Shown here: one piece after another, positions 33,766 to 45,745 of the stretch
Layout: each line of letters begins with the position of its first letter
Numbering within the stretch: the stretch's first letter is position 1
Assembly: GCA_900175165.2 (NCBI GenBank)
Contig: FWWN02000169.1
Coordinates: 1 to 64,000, forward strand
DNA from: Rhizomucor pusillus
Taxonomy: Eukaryota; Mucoromycota; Mucoromycetes; Mucorales; Lichtheimiaceae
Length of the DNA stretch: 64,000 bases
Direction: 5' to 3'
Made by a program: the position numbers and the translations under genes
Notes under the pieces: generated by a model
Seen by the model: only the letters and a program-made list of their open reading frames with translations
Database searches by the model: none
What the model was told of the DNA's origin: nothing

Positions 33766-35273
33766 ATGGAGCGCAACACGACTGCATTGTATGAAATTCT
33801 GGGTGTGCCAAAAACAGCCTCTCCAGAGGAAATCAAAAAGGTGATTTATACGCCAAGACACCGAGAGAGAGTGTGACCTTTCTCGCTAATCGACTGCTGC
33901 GTTAGGCTTACCGGCGCTTGGCGCTGAGGTATCACCCGGATAAGAATCCTGACAGCGCAGATCATGTAAGATCATTAGAACGGGAAATTGCCAAGCTCGA
34001 AGCTGACTCGATAGTAAATAGTTCAAAAACATTAGCCATGCTTACGAGGCAAGCAAGCTCTGCTGGAAAACAAGGAGCGCTGAGCAGCAGCTTGCTAACA
34101 TATATACACAATGTAGGTATTAAGCGACGAGCAGAAGCGACGAGTATACGATCGATACGGCGAGCTTGGATTGCAAATGATGGATACAGTTGCCAGTCCA
34201 CTTTTTGACCCAGAAATCGAATCAATGCTGTGCACAGGTCTCACGACGGTCGCGCTTGCATTTGCTCTGCTCATTATATTCTTTGCATTTCTGGCTGTAC
34301 GAATCGACGAGATTGTGTTGTGGAGCTGGGGAGTCGTCTGGATTCCGTTGTGGATTATCAATGCTTTGCTCGGATACGCAGTCATTTTGCACTTTGTTGG
34401 ATCCATCAAAAATAAGAACACGACAGATGAAAATGACGAGGACGAGGAGCACGACGATGAAGCAACAAAGAAAGCCAAGCGACGCGCACGTCTCGCCAGA
34501 CGATTCTTGCATGTCGTTTACTACATTCTAGCCCTCCTATTCCAAATATTTATTGTTGTACGCCTAGACAACCGTGTAAGCTGGTCGGCCGCAGTTGTTT
34601 TTATCCCTTATTTCGTGCTTGAAGGCATCCATTTCGTGGCGCTTGTTCTGGAGTTTATCGTTGGATTGCAGATGGCACGAAACGTCCCTGACGCCCAATT
34701 GAAGCCGTCGCTTGTACTCGCAGCCATGTACAGCACATTCTGGTTCTTGGCTGTGCGCATCGTACAATTTGTGCTCATCGCCGTCCGCATTGACAATATT
34801 ATCACATGTTCCTGGGGGATTGTCTTTATTCCCATTTACTTGATCGCGCTCAAATACGCCGTCGATCTTTTGTGGGGATACATCAAGATCAGAGAGCTGA
34901 GATCTCAGCCCGAAGCAGCACACCAAGCAAAGGTCGTAATTATGCTTGGAATTATCGCGTTTGTCGTCGTCGGTGCATTGTTGTACAGTCTTGTCGGTCT
35001 CATCGCACGGCGCTTGGATGGCATTCACTACATTAAAATGGCGACTGTATTTGTTCCTTTATTCATAACTTTGGTAAGTTATTCTCGAAAGATTACGACA
35101 ATGATTAATGCTTAGCATGTCGATACATGTAGGCTTTCATTCTTTGCTGCGCAGGATGCTGTCTTCCATGCATGCTTATGCTAGGATCAGTCGCGGACAT
35201 GGAAGACATGGAGCAACAGCAACAGCTGGTTGATGCTAACCATCGTATTACTCAGTCTGGCGAGGAACATTGA
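33766..35273 (+). CDS. J-domain protein fused to a multi-pass TMEM185-like membrane domain
   Basis: Five exons: 33766-33840, 33906-33965, 34022-34048, 34117-35073 and 35133-35273. They give 419 residues with all phases consistent. Residues 1-75 form a J domain: YEILGVPKTASPEEIKKAYR, the HPD tripeptide in RYHPDKNPDS, FKNISHAYE, VLSDEQKRRVYDRYGELG. The rest is hydrophobic with about nine membrane segments and a repeated pattern (VRIDEIVLWSWGVVWIPLW, VRLDNRVSWSAAVVFIPYF, VRIDNIITCSWGIVFIPIY) that resembles the TMEM185 (Fam11) family. A charged Asp/Glu-Lys/Arg loop separates the halves. J domains stimulate Hsp70, so the protein would recruit cytosolic Hsp70 to a membrane. Exon 3 is only 27 nt, and the intron after it starts GCAAGC (GC-AG). 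The end is Cys-rich (FILCCAGCCLPCM). Confidence 0.88.
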
Positions 35274-35784
35274 TTTACAAGTACATCGTCATAGAGTCAT
35301 CATATCCCGTTGCATTTCATCTATCTACTTTATACTTTCATACTACTCTTGTACTTTTATTCTATAGCTTGCTGCGCAAATATTTTGGAATCTAAATAGA
35401 TATCATACTCCATTAACGTATCGAAATGTCGTCAACTATATCTTTCGCTGATGATACGTACGATTTGATGAAGACTAGATTACAGACGCCTTGCTGGTAC
35501 CCAACTGATGATCGACGAGATTGTTGCTACCTTTTGTTAGGCGTTGCTGCTCAGCAAGGGGCAAAACGCTTCCTTGTGTCACCGAATGGTTCCAAAAGCG
35601 CTCCTCCTTGCGAGCCCCCACCCTCCTCACTCTTTTCAGCCTTTGTCTCTTAAACCCAATGTCACTGCGTTAGATCTTGACCCTGGCCCTTTTCAGGAAA
35701 GAAGAAGAAACTAGGACACCACTCCTTATACGAATACCTCTTTGCCAAAAAGAAACACTTTTACCCTTCCAACCAACCGAGACT
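35274..35784. other. Intergenic region upstream of the DHHC gene
   Basis: About 510 bp. A 75-codon ATG frame (35426-35653) shows no recognisable motif and probably lies in the promoter or leader of the downstream gene. Confidence 0.45.
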
Positions 35785-35989
35785 ATGTCTATAAAGATAC
35801 CTTTTATTAGATCGCCGAGGTCTGGCGATGTCATTCCCTACTGGGAGCGCAACGATTGGTACCGAGTGCACGGATATCAGCGGCCCTGGGACAAATACAT
35901 GCTATTTCAATGGCTGGCCAGTTTGACAGTGGACGTGGGCTTTTTTTGCTTTTTGGGTCATTTTCTGGATTGCTCAAACTTTGCAGATA

Positions 35990-36026
<37 letters not shown>

Positions 36027-37577
36027 GTCGTCACCAGCGGAAGCAGCAGCAGCAGCGGCATCGTCATGGCCTTTATCATCCTGGAGCTGGACCATCATGA
36101 CAGGCTTCTCGGCTGGGGTCAAGATCATCAGTGTAATTACGTCCTTCATTCCAACAGAAGACCCTGTAGTAGCATCGCAGCGAGGAGCCGTGCCCCGCAG
36201 CAAAACTTACGTGAGACGATTTGGGATACCTGTCATCGACAGCGGTACCAGGATATGCGGCATATGCCGCATCAAAGTGTAAGCACAGAGAGAGAGAGAG
36301 AGAATGTAGGATGGATATGTAAAAGCATATATCAATATTCATTGTCCATTTCCAGATCTCCAACCACGCGCCACTGTAAACTCTGTAACAAGTGCGTCGC
36401 TGGCATGGATCATCACTGCAGATGGCTAAACTGCTGTGTTGGCAAGAGTAACTACAGGTAAGGCACAGACCTTGCTGTTTTGGAGATCATACTCATTAAT
36501 CTACATCGACCAACCCCCTTATTCCCCTCACTCAGATGGTTCATGCTCCTAGTTGTATTGTCCTTTTTTGGTCTACTGTGGTACTTTAGCGTGTCTCTGT
36601 TTGTTGCGTGGTCCAGTATATACCAGGATGAATTGTTTGCAATGCAAGGTATGCTGTATCAAAAAAGGTATAGCATAGAAAGTAAGGAACTAACTCGTGT
36701 AAAAGCATCGTCGCTTTTTGCAGACTACAGGACTGCAGTGTCCGAGGAGGATTTTAAACAGACTGCATACTATATATGTACCGTGTTGGCCGTTTCTTTG
36801 ACGCTGATATCCTTTGTTGCTGTGATTGCTATATCTCGATTACTTGCATTCCATATACGTTTGTGTAAGTTGTTGAATTTATGCATCCCGCAAACCGGCT
36901 CTCACACTGAGCGATGGTTGTTAGACTTTCTTGATATGACCACTGTTGAGTACCTGAATCGGCCAAGTCGTAACTTATCGCTTGACGACAGCGACGAAGA
37001 AGACGATTTTGAGGACTATTACGACGACGAGGTATCAGACGATTCTGATGAGATTAACTGGTCGACTGCTGCTGCCGGCAGACAAAACAATACACTAAAG
37101 TATCAGGCAAGAATAATGTGGCTATCCGCAAGGATCGTCCTAAAGAGAAACTGGCATCTTGCGCTGCGCAAGATTTTGCCAGGCTACCACAAGTATCGAA
37201 AGCTGACACGTTTGCGACGGCAGTCTGATAATCCATGTCTAACGACTGCGCGTTACTCGTCGACGAGACGGACTCTGCGTCTGGCCAATAATAAGCATAG
37301 CAGTGATTTAGCAATGGAGGAGTTGCTGGCAACGACCACCATACGCTCGACCGAATCATCCAATCTGTCGTACCCACCCGAGCCTAACTACGATGATGAT
37401 ATGGGACTAGACATGTCCCTCCTGGATGAGAAGCGCAGTAGTACACCCGAGAAACGGAAAAGCAGCAAAGCTGCAAGAATCCTAGATATTACTGACGAAG
37501 AGGCTATACGGTATCAACAATCAATGCAGGACAGCCGCCAAACCACCAACCTCGTCTCATTCCATACCCAATTGTAA
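35785..37577 (+). CDS. DHHC-type protein S-acyltransferase, ZDHHC1/11-like
   Basis: Three exons (35785-36278, 36356-36457, 36536-37577) encode 545 residues. The catalytic zinc-binding region runs [20 protein letters not shown] then [20 protein letters not shown], with the DHHC signature intact. The WLNCCVG form resembles the ZDHHC1/11 branch. Membrane segments lie before it ([20 protein letters not shown]; a second around [14 protein letters not shown]) and after it ([20 protein letters not shown] and [20 protein letters not shown]). The first loop contains a Ser run of about 14 residues encoded by an ATC microsatellite, followed by an Ala run. The long C-terminal tail has an acidic stretch ([16 protein letters not shown]) and a basic region, and is probably cytosolic and disordered. 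It attaches palmitate to membrane-protein cysteines, likely at the ER or Golgi. Confidence 0.92.
35991..36026. repeat. (ATC)n microsatellite within the DHHC gene
   Basis: About twelve ATC units in tandem. In the coding frame they give a serine run between the first two membrane segments of the acyltransferase; in the other plus-strand frames they read poly-Ile or poly-His, and on the minus strand poly-Asp/Met. The length is likely variable between strains. Confidence 0.9.
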
Positions 37578-37780
37578 TTGTAAATAAATTTATTAGTAGT
37601 TACAGCACAATAAAGATAGCGTCACGTTTTGAAACTCTTATGGTACAGAAAAGTGTTTTTTTATAATTATACAAGTAAATACAGTGTCCACTGTACAGTA
37701 ATAAAGGTATAAAATGCACATGCTACAGTATACGACGGGAAGAATTTTTCTGCGCCGGCAGATTATTAACAATGGTATCA

Positions 37781-38685
37781 TCAGCAGCAGGTTGCCTTCT
37801 TTGCTCGTCTAGCAGCTGCTGCAGAGGAGGAATCTAACGCGGATAAGGTGATATTGTCGCTTCCGTTCATATCCAGTTCCAACTGGGGCACTTTGACTAT
37901 CTTTGCAATGTAGTTGAAAGCCTCCTCCACGTTTGAGCCATCCTTTGCGCTGGCTTCAAAGCAGGGTATCCGCATTCGTTCGCTAGAGTGTTCTTCAGCC
38001 CACGCGCGAGCTTGTCTTCTGGAAACCACGCGATCGTCTATATCGATCTTGTTGCCAATGATGAGCATTGGAAAGTGTTTCGCTTCCTCGGCCGGTAAAG
38101 AAGATTGCTTTAGAAAATCTTCACGCCATCTTCCTACATAGTTATCATTTTTAGGGACAATCTAGAGCTTACTTGAAACTATCATGATAAATCTCTTACC
38201 GAGATGTTGAAACGACAGGAAATTATTCACGTCGTACACCAAGACGCAAGCATCAGCGCCACGATAGTATGCAACTCCTAACGACTGGAATCTCTCTTGG
38301 CCAGCTGTGTCCCATATCTGCATCATGACTTTTCGTCCATCCTCCGTCTGAACCTCCTTGCTGATAAAGTCAGCTCCTATCTCATGCGTCAGAACTCGGA
38401 AAAGCTAAACTTGCAATGTAGCTTCTTCAAAAAAAAGGGTACCAATGGTTGCTTTGTATGCGTTCGTAAACCGTTTGTGAATGAACTTGAGGGAATTCCC
38501 TTCGTTCATTAGCTCTCGCCGATTATTCCTGCTTACAGCGACCTTCTTACTTGATTCCTAAGACTAGTCTGCAACAATTACATGTTTCAACAACAAGAAT
38601 GCTGTGTACGACGCTTTCTTCTGGTGCTAACCTTTCCTACACCACCGTCCCCAATAAGGACCACTTTTAAAATGTCCTTTTGCAT
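37781..38685 (-). CDS. YPT7: Rab7/Ypt7-like small GTPase
   Basis: Five exons (38685-38632, 38568-38551, 38485-38443, 38376-38200, 38132/38133-37781) give 214 residues. Nucleotide-binding motifs are complete: P-loop GDGGVGKTSL, effector/switch I YKATIGADF, switch [15 protein letters not shown] and SAK. The effector region [11 protein letters not shown] and the switch II continuation [12 protein letters not shown] match Rab7 best. The C-terminus ends KKATCC, a double-Cys geranylgeranylation signal; Rab7 usually has C-x-C, so this end differs. Exon 2 is an 18-nt micro-exon supplying TSLRNQ, which includes the conserved Thr/Ser after the P-loop lysine, so it cannot be skipped. Ypt7 directs vacuole and late-endosome fusion. 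The paralogue assignment is inferred; the Rab identity is certain. Confidence 0.9.
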
Positions 38686-39209
38686 TGGCAGCAGCAGCAG
38701 TAGCAGCAGCAAAGTTTCGAGCTTTGCTCAGTCAGGCGACAAATCGTCGTGATATACTCAGATCAGTAGCGGAGGGGGAGAGTTCAGCACCGCTCCAGCA
38801 GCAGCTGATAATATTTACATAACGATCCTCTTTTGTTCTTGACATTTCCATAGCAGCTCCATACGTGCTATTTACGTCTGAAGCTACGTAACAGGTATTG
38901 TTTGCTTCCGTTTGGTGCCAAACGTCTTCTGAGTCATTTGTGATGGTTCAAGCCCTACCATAATGTATTCTTTGCAAAATTGATAATATGCAGTAGACAA
39001 GAAGACATTGCTATCGTTTCCGTGATGAAATGTAACATTATAAATACTATGTATATGTCTTCTGATACGACCTTTTAAACCACTGTCTCCTTTTGTGCTT
39101 TGAGGAGTCGTCAAGCATGAATTCGAGAAATTACCGCTCAAACCGTCACATCCTTCAAACGCGTTTCGATTCAACTACTCCGCCAATATCCGTTTGTTCA
39201 CTTGCAAAA
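38686..39209. other. Divergent promoter region between Rab7-like and Y14 genes
   Basis: About 520 bp shared by two genes transcribed away from each other. A CAG/CTG-rich stretch (38690-38710) sits just before the Rab start. Nothing else recognisable. Confidence 0.5.
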
Positions 39210-39946
39210 ATGGCAGGCTACCCGGATCGCATGGCGATCGACGATGGTGAGCGCCAAAGTTAACTGATCGTTTTGGCTTTGTATGCTGACCTTTACTCGC
39301 AGAGTCATCGCGCGTCAGAACAAAAGGAAGAGGTTTCGCAAGCAACGACGGTAAGAAACGATTGAAGGGCTTCCAGGCAAGATCACTTACCTAGCTAGCT
39401 GGTCTTGTACCAATCTAGATTCCGTACGGCGAAGCAACCTAGATGCGATGGACGAGGATAAATCAGGCAGCATAAAACCACAGCGATGTAAGTACGAGTG
39501 GTGGTGGTGATGGTGGTGTTCGTATACATTAGTAACAACCATTGTTCCGAACAGCTGTCGAGGGTTGGATTATCATCGTACGTGGGCTCAATCCTGAAAC
39601 GGATGAAGAATCACTATCCGAGCGATTTGCTGAATATGGAACTATCAAAAACCTTCACTTGAATTTGGATCGAAGAACGGGTTTCGTAAAGGTGCGTTGT
39701 TTCTAAAATCAATCCGTACGATTACATCTCATTGAAAAAATACGGCATTACCACTAGGGTTACGCCTTGATCGAGTATGAGACGCTCAAAGAAGCTCAGG
39801 CAGCTATCGATCAGGCAGACGGCACAGAGTTCTACGACCATACCCTGAAAGTAGATTTTGCTTTCGTCCAACCTAACGACGACAGAAGTGCTCGACGAGG
39901 AGACAGAAATAGACAGCGCGATCGAAGTCAGAGTCCTAGCAGATAA
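39210..39946 (+). CDS. RBM8A: RNA-binding protein Y14 (RBM8A), exon-junction-complex core
   Basis: Five exons (39210-39246, 39303-39350, 39419-39487, 39555-39691, 39758-39946) encode 159 residues. The order is an acidic/basic N-terminal tail, then one RRM beginning with the Y14-specific VEGWIIIVRGLNPETDEESL, RNP2-like IIIVRG, RNP1-like GFVKGYALIEYE, and an Arg/Ser-rich C-terminal tail (RRGDRNRQRDRSQSPSR). The VEGW motif before the RRM is diagnostic of Y14, which pairs with Mago in the exon junction complex. Yeasts with few introns have lost it; its presence fits this intron-rich genome. The stop is only about 90 bp from the convergent transporter's stop. Confidence 0.95.
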
Positions 39947-40035
39947 TTACTGTTTGATATACAAAACGGAAGGAATAAGGAAAAAAAAGGATGTGATTAA
40001 CGTATTGTGCATTTATATATATATTCTGATTGTGT

Positions 40036-42215
40036 TCATTCGCCTGTATCAATGTCACTTGCAAAGAACGTGCGTGCTTCTTCTAGAGATTTTTTACCAG
40101 TCTTTTATCATATCAGTTAGACTACGCCACCACATTGTTAACGCTATATGACAGCGCATACTTGCCTCTGGTACCCATCGTATCACAAAGATCCAGAACA
40201 CAATGGAAAACATTGCGTAAACGTAGAATGTACCCGCCGGTGACAGCAATTCAGTCATGGATAAAAAGGTGATTGACACAAAGAGATTGCAGATCTGTGA
40301 AATGATCACACAGTTATTCACCTTTGTCGAGTGTGTGTGTCTCTCTCGCTCTGTATCTTTCTTACCCAATTGACTGCCGTGGATACCCCGTTGGCTTTGG
40401 CTCTTACAGAAATTGTAAACAATTCGCTTTGCATGATCTACGTGAATTGTGAGGATTATGTGTATATTCCTAGCTACTTTGTGGCATACGAACCCAAGGA
40501 ACATAGCCTAATCCCAATGCAAAACTTGCAACGTAGAGGATGAGAGATAACAAAAGACCTACAGTCATCACCCTTTCATTTTCAAAAGGCGGGCAACCAG
40601 TAGGACCCAAGTAGATATCGCCTTCATTATCTTGTCGCAGACCGCACTGGTCCTTGGCTATTAGCCACGCGCAACGGTCATCGAGGACACACGATGCACA
40701 GTTAGTAGCGTAAGCTTCGCAGGTATCTTGCTTTGGAGTGAATCCCTGGCGTGCGGCAAAGGAACTGCCTAGAGCAAAAAGCCCCAATATCATGAAGAAC
40801 ATGGTAGTAATGAGCATACGCCTACGTCCCACACGGTCTATGACAACGATGGCGACAGCAGTGAATATCATGTTTGTGCCTGCCACGAGAACCGCAACGT
40901 TCGTAGAACTCTCGTTGCTGCGGAAGCCAGCCATACGCAGTATCGTTGCTGCATAGTACATTGCACTGTTGAATCCGCAGAGCTGCTGTGCAGCTTGAAG
41001 GAAGCACGCTACGATATCGTGTGAGGTTGATTACCGGGTGTAACTGAAACTACTGGTGTACTTACCAACCAGCAACGGTGGCAAGTGTCTCTTCTTGAAC
41101 AAATCACTGTATTTGCCGTCACGACCTACTTTAAGATCTTCTTCCACCTTACTTATCTCGCTTTCTATAAAATTTTCAGACAAAGCCGGTCCATATATTT
41201 TGCGCAGTGTCTGCTTCGCAGCTGCTTCGTTCCCGGCTGCGACAGAGTACCTCGGTGACTCAGGTACAAACGGTAGCACTGCAATTGTTATTGAGACACA
41301 CTTGTTGTTTTCGTGGATATAGCAACTTACAGACAAGTTGCACCACAGCTGGGAGAACTGCAAATCCAAACATTATGCGCCAGCCGTCATTGAATCCAGC
41401 GAATATCATGTTAACTACGTATGCTACGACTTGCCCAAATGTCACGGCAAGGATATTCATTGTCAGTAACTGGCCTCTCAGCATACTTGGTGCACATTCG
41501 CCTGGAAGAATTTTGTCCCGCCTTGGTTAATAACGAACAGGCACGATCCACTATGTACGCGTTACATACTGGTATACAAAGGAGTGATCATAGATGCAAC
41601 GCCGACACCCATACCGACTACTATCCTTCCGATAAACAATGTGGAGAACTGCGAGGCCCATGCAAGGACAACCGAGCCTACAATGAATAGCAGAGATGCA
41701 AAGTATATGATAGGCTACCTGGTGGTGTCAGCTATATTTCTAAGGCTACCAATACTTGATCCAAGGGAATATCTCACCTTGCGACCGAACTTATCAGCGA
41801 GCTAAGTTTATACGTTTTATTGTTAGACAAGACGACCCTGCAGCTGATAGTTACAATGCAGACAAAAATGAAACTTACAGTACCAGCAAAAGGTCCACCA
41901 AAGATTGCACCTAGCGTCGTACCGGCAACGACCAACTCCTTCTGATACACGGTCAGCCCAAACTCATCCTGTAAAGGCTGCAAAGCGCCAGAAATAACTG
42001 CAGTTTGTGTTTGAGATGGGTCAAAGAAAGCATTTGCAATGGAAGAACTCCTCATTACCTCCAGTGTCATATCCGAACAGGAACTCGCCCAAGCATACGC
42101 TGACAACTAGAATGTACACGTAGAACGAAATGGGACGAGGACTACTACAAGTTGATGCTTCAGCGTTCGGGTCGATTTGCTGGTAGGGAACGCCTCTGTT
42201 GAAAAGTCCCAACAT
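40036..42215 (-). CDS. Major-facilitator sugar/myo-inositol transporter with PSI-like cysteine loop
   Basis: Ten exons: 42215-42059, 41997-41879, 41801-41778, 41714-41570, 41501-41331, 41278-41066, 41008-40494, 40437-40366, 40294-40166 and 40101-40036. They sum to 536 residues. Sugar-porter signatures: GYDTGVISGAL in TM1, LADKFGRK (from a 24-nt exon), GRIVVGMGVG, PESPRY, DRVGRRRML, and the C-terminal WVPETGKKSLEE. Between TM9 and TM10 lies an extra loop of about 55 residues with six cysteines (C-x6-C-x2-C-x5-C-x8-C-x16-C), resembling a PSI domain. Such loops occur in plant INT and animal HMIT inositol transporters, so proton-coupled myo-inositol uptake is the best guess. The last intron (40165-40102) is GC-AG (GCAAGT). 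An upstream in-frame ATG at 42308 is possible. Confidence 0.88.
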
Positions 42216-43262
42216 GACGACCCAACCGAACAAGTTTTTCTCTTGTCTTCTTTTGCTTCTGCAAAGTGTGCCTTTAAAGGAAACGAAACCCTTATGCAGA
42301 GCAAACAAGTCCGGGGTTGGATGGAAAAATCTTGTTCAACTCGAATAAAGCATGATCTCTTTAACAGTCCTGTGTCATTTACGTCTTTCTGAATAGGATA
42401 TTCCCTATATCTAGATGTTTTTTAGTTTTCTGCTTTGACATTGTTACCCGTTTCAATGTAGTAACAAACTACGCCAAACGCATGTAAAACGAGGAAATAT
42501 CATTTACGGGAAAATAAGGTAACATGGATGATAATCAATATGTCGTTTTAGAAGGATATGTTAATGTTCACAGGAAAAACAAGTAAACTTGCAATCAATC
42601 CCCGTATAGACTCGTTTCGCTTGTCTTTCCGGTGAGTCTACTGTACCATACATCTGATATATTTGTCCACCCATATTCGTTGCTGCTTTCACCGTTATAT
42701 TCTGCTTCTGTTCCTGCTCATCCATCATGTCTATCCTCTTCAGCAACTTCTTCGCTAGACACGTCACGACAGCTTTTGGTGCCCTTTGGTCGACTTTTCG
42801 TCACGACTTCATCGGGGAAGTCTAGACTGTTTCAAAATAGGTACGAGGTCCATGTGATCATCTGTCCTCCGTCGAACACAGTCAGGAACCTCGTTTGTCG
42901 ACATTTATTTTATGAAAACAGACAATCAATTGCCTAGCCAACAGAGTCATAACCAGTTTCGCCCTGCTTTCTCTCGCTATGTCTAATTTGGCAATAGAAT
43001 TCTTCATCTGCAAAAGGTTTCTTTTTCGGCATCAGCAGACTGTGTTAAGTATCATCGCATTATCTGATATTATTTTTCAAAACCCGGCTATCTCGATTAC
43101 ATGTCAAGTTGATAGCTTTTTCGCTTTGCATAAATATACGAGATGGATACAGTTCAGCTATATACAAGCGAAGATAGATGGGTATAATCGATTACACTCA
43201 CAATCTTATCTCTCGAATGGTTTCACTCCGCCGGATCAAAGTTTTTTCTTTGCTCAAGACGA
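42216..43262. other. Divergent promoter region between two transporter genes
   Basis: About 1.05 kb separating the inositol-type transporter (left, minus) from the OPT transporter (right, plus). Frames of 65-128 codons are present, but they have low coding character and run into the OPT start. I found no element or RNA gene. Confidence 0.5.
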
Positions 43263-45477
43263 ATGGTGGCGACCGAAGAGCGACCATGTTGCGAGAAACC
43301 GGTCAATGAAGAGGAGGACGACAAGGTTGAAGTGGAGAAACAGCACTGCAAAGTGGAGACTCTAGCTGCACACGAATTGTTTCCAGAAGAAGAATCGCAG
43401 TTTACTTGGCGTGCCGCGATCCTGGGTGCGTTCCTGGGTTGCTTTGTGGGTAAGCAGTAACGAGCTCAAAAGGATATATATTTGCGGTCGCTAACCCATT
43501 ATTATGAATAATAAGCTGCATCCAATATGTACCTCGGACTTAAAGTTGGATGGACATTTGGTGCCGGTATTTTCGGCGCGATTTTTTCATTTGCCATCAT
43601 CAAGCCATTATCAACTAGGCTAACTCCAGCCTGGGGTGGTGGATATTTCGGCCCCAAAGAGAACGTTACTGCCCAGTCAGCAGCAACCACATCCGGTGGA
43701 TTGTTTAGCGGTTTCATATCAGCCGTTCCTGCATTGTATAAGTTAGGGTTGATGACCACGCCGCGGCAGGATGTGGCAGCCTTGACGCTGTTTACAATCT
43801 CGGCTGCATTCTACGGTCTATTTTTTGCAGTTCCTCTGCGCAGGCACTTTGTCGTCAAGCAAAACCTCACGTTTCCAACTCCTCGAGCGTCGGCTACTAC
43901 AATTGTATCGCTGCATAATTCTCAAAAGGGCGAGCGCGAAGCCATGAAAAAAGCAAAGTGGATGGCGATCTGGTTCGTTGCTACCTTTGTGTGGGGAATT
44001 ATTGCTTATTTTATTCCCTTTTTCGACACATGTAAGAAAAAGAAAACGACTTTGCAAATCTATTCTTTACATGTTTCTCAACTCTCCCACTTTAGTACAT
44101 ATTCTGTGGTGGATAGGCTACGCTGCACAGTACCCAAATATGATGAGTGCCGATGCAACTTGGACGTGGCACCTGAAATTCGATTTCCCGTTCTTTGGTG
44201 CTGGACTGATCAACTCGGGTGCAATCGTGCTACCGTTCTTGTTCACGACAATATTTGTCTACGGTATTCTGGGTCCTATACTTGTGAACAAAGGCTACTT
44301 TGTCAAAGCATACGGATTCTTGGATCACGGTGACACTGTAAGATCCTTCTTTTTGTGGCCAGGAATCGCGCTTCTCGTGCTTTCATCGTTTGCAGAGTTG
44401 CTTGTACGGTACGACACGCTTTACCGCGGCATCAAGGGTGGAGTAATGGAGCTTTACGGAGGATTGAAAAGTGGATACACGCATATCAAGAGACTTATGA
44501 CAGGCCGCCAAACGCCGTATGCTTCAAATACACCTCCAACCCACGACGATGAGCCTTACACGGCTGCAGAGCTCATACCGGCGTGGTGGTGGATGGCTGG
44601 CTTGCTAGTTTCGGTAGTATTTACATGCGCCGTCATGGGTGTGTACTTTGGGATGCCAGTGTACCAGAGCATAGTTGCTGTGATCTTGGCTTTTATCATG
44701 GCATTCGTCGGTATACAAGCTGCCGGTGAAACGGATATCAATCCTACGGGAAGCGTTGCGAAAATGTCACAGCTGTTATTTGCGGGCATGCCCGGACCTA
44801 ACGTTGAGCAACTTCGCAAGAACAACTTGATGGCGGGCAATATCACAGCTTCAGCGGCTGCGCAGTCGGTTGATATGGTAGGCGATCTCAAGACGGGCCA
44901 GCTCGTAGGTGCCTCGCCGCGTGCACAGTTCCAGACACAACTTGTTGCGTCCTTCTTTGCAATCGCTATCGCCGTCGGCCTATTTATTCTTTTCACAGAC
45001 GCTTATCCGTGTATCGTGACTCAAGACGTGAATGCAGAGTGCGAGTTCGGGCTCAGCGGCGTGTGGGCATGGATGAGCGTTACAAAGCTCCTCACGGGCG
45101 GTACGTCGCTCTCAAGATCATGCATCATCGTCAGCGCTATTTTGGCTGTTGTGGGCTTTGTCGGTCCCTTTTTGCGTCACTTTTTGCTGCCTCAAAAATA
45201 CCACATGTATTTCCCATCGCTGAGCGTGGTAGGTTTGGCAATGGTGAATAGCACTCCGGATGTTCCTGTTTCCATGTTTATCGGCTGGACCGCTGGCAAG
45301 ATCTGGAAACGAGTGTATCCAGCTAGTTACCATGAATTTGTGTACAGCGCTGCAGGCGGCATGATTGCTGGGCAAGGCGTATGCGCTGTTCTCAAGGCTA
45401 TATTTCAGCTATCGGGAGTCGAAGGAAATATCACTGCAGTGTCATGTATAGAACAAGCAGCTGCTAATTGTCCATAG
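43263..45477 (+). CDS. OPT-family oligopeptide/metal-chelate transporter
   Basis: Three exons (43263-43449, 43516-44031, 44096-45477) encode 694 residues. After an acidic, Cys-containing N-terminal tail, about 14-16 hydrophobic segments follow with family features. These include FTWRAAILGAFLGCFVG, the AASNMYLGLKVGWTFGAGIF segment, TDINPTGSVAKMSQLLFAGM and LSVVGLAMVNSTPDVPVSMF. OPT proteins are proton-coupled importers of small peptides, glutathione or metal-siderophore/nicotianamine complexes. The lengths and the INPTG motif place this in the OPT superfamily, perhaps closer to the YSL-like branch than to classic tetrapeptide carriers. The substrate cannot be told from sequence. It is divergent from the sugar/inositol transporter. 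Confidence 0.9.
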
Positions 45478-45745
45478 ATAACTGCATTCCAGTAGTAGAT
45501 CTGTTGTTGTAAATACCCTGCATGGTTTTATCTCACGCTTTATATCTATCGTTATTGTACTACTACTACTATGTACCTGAGTAAAAGCCATAGAATAGAT
45601 TGCTACGTTTTATATTATGCAAAAAATGTACAATGTTCAAGTAAAACGTATAGCGGTGCTGCAGACCAGCGCAGCATTTTAAAAGATATTGAATATATGA
45701 TACAATGTAAAGTCGCATAGAAACCGGATAGCAGGATCAAGAACT

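Noticed and set aside
35831..36203. Poly-Asp and poly-Met minus-strand ORFs over the ATC repeat
   Set aside because: They exist only because the microsatellite is open in every frame; the DHHC gene on the plus strand explains the region.
42632..43365. Plus-strand frames upstream of the OPT gene as a separate gene or longer N-terminus
   Set aside because: They are in other frames from the OPT ATG at 43263, low in coding character, and lack splice sites joining them to the transporter.
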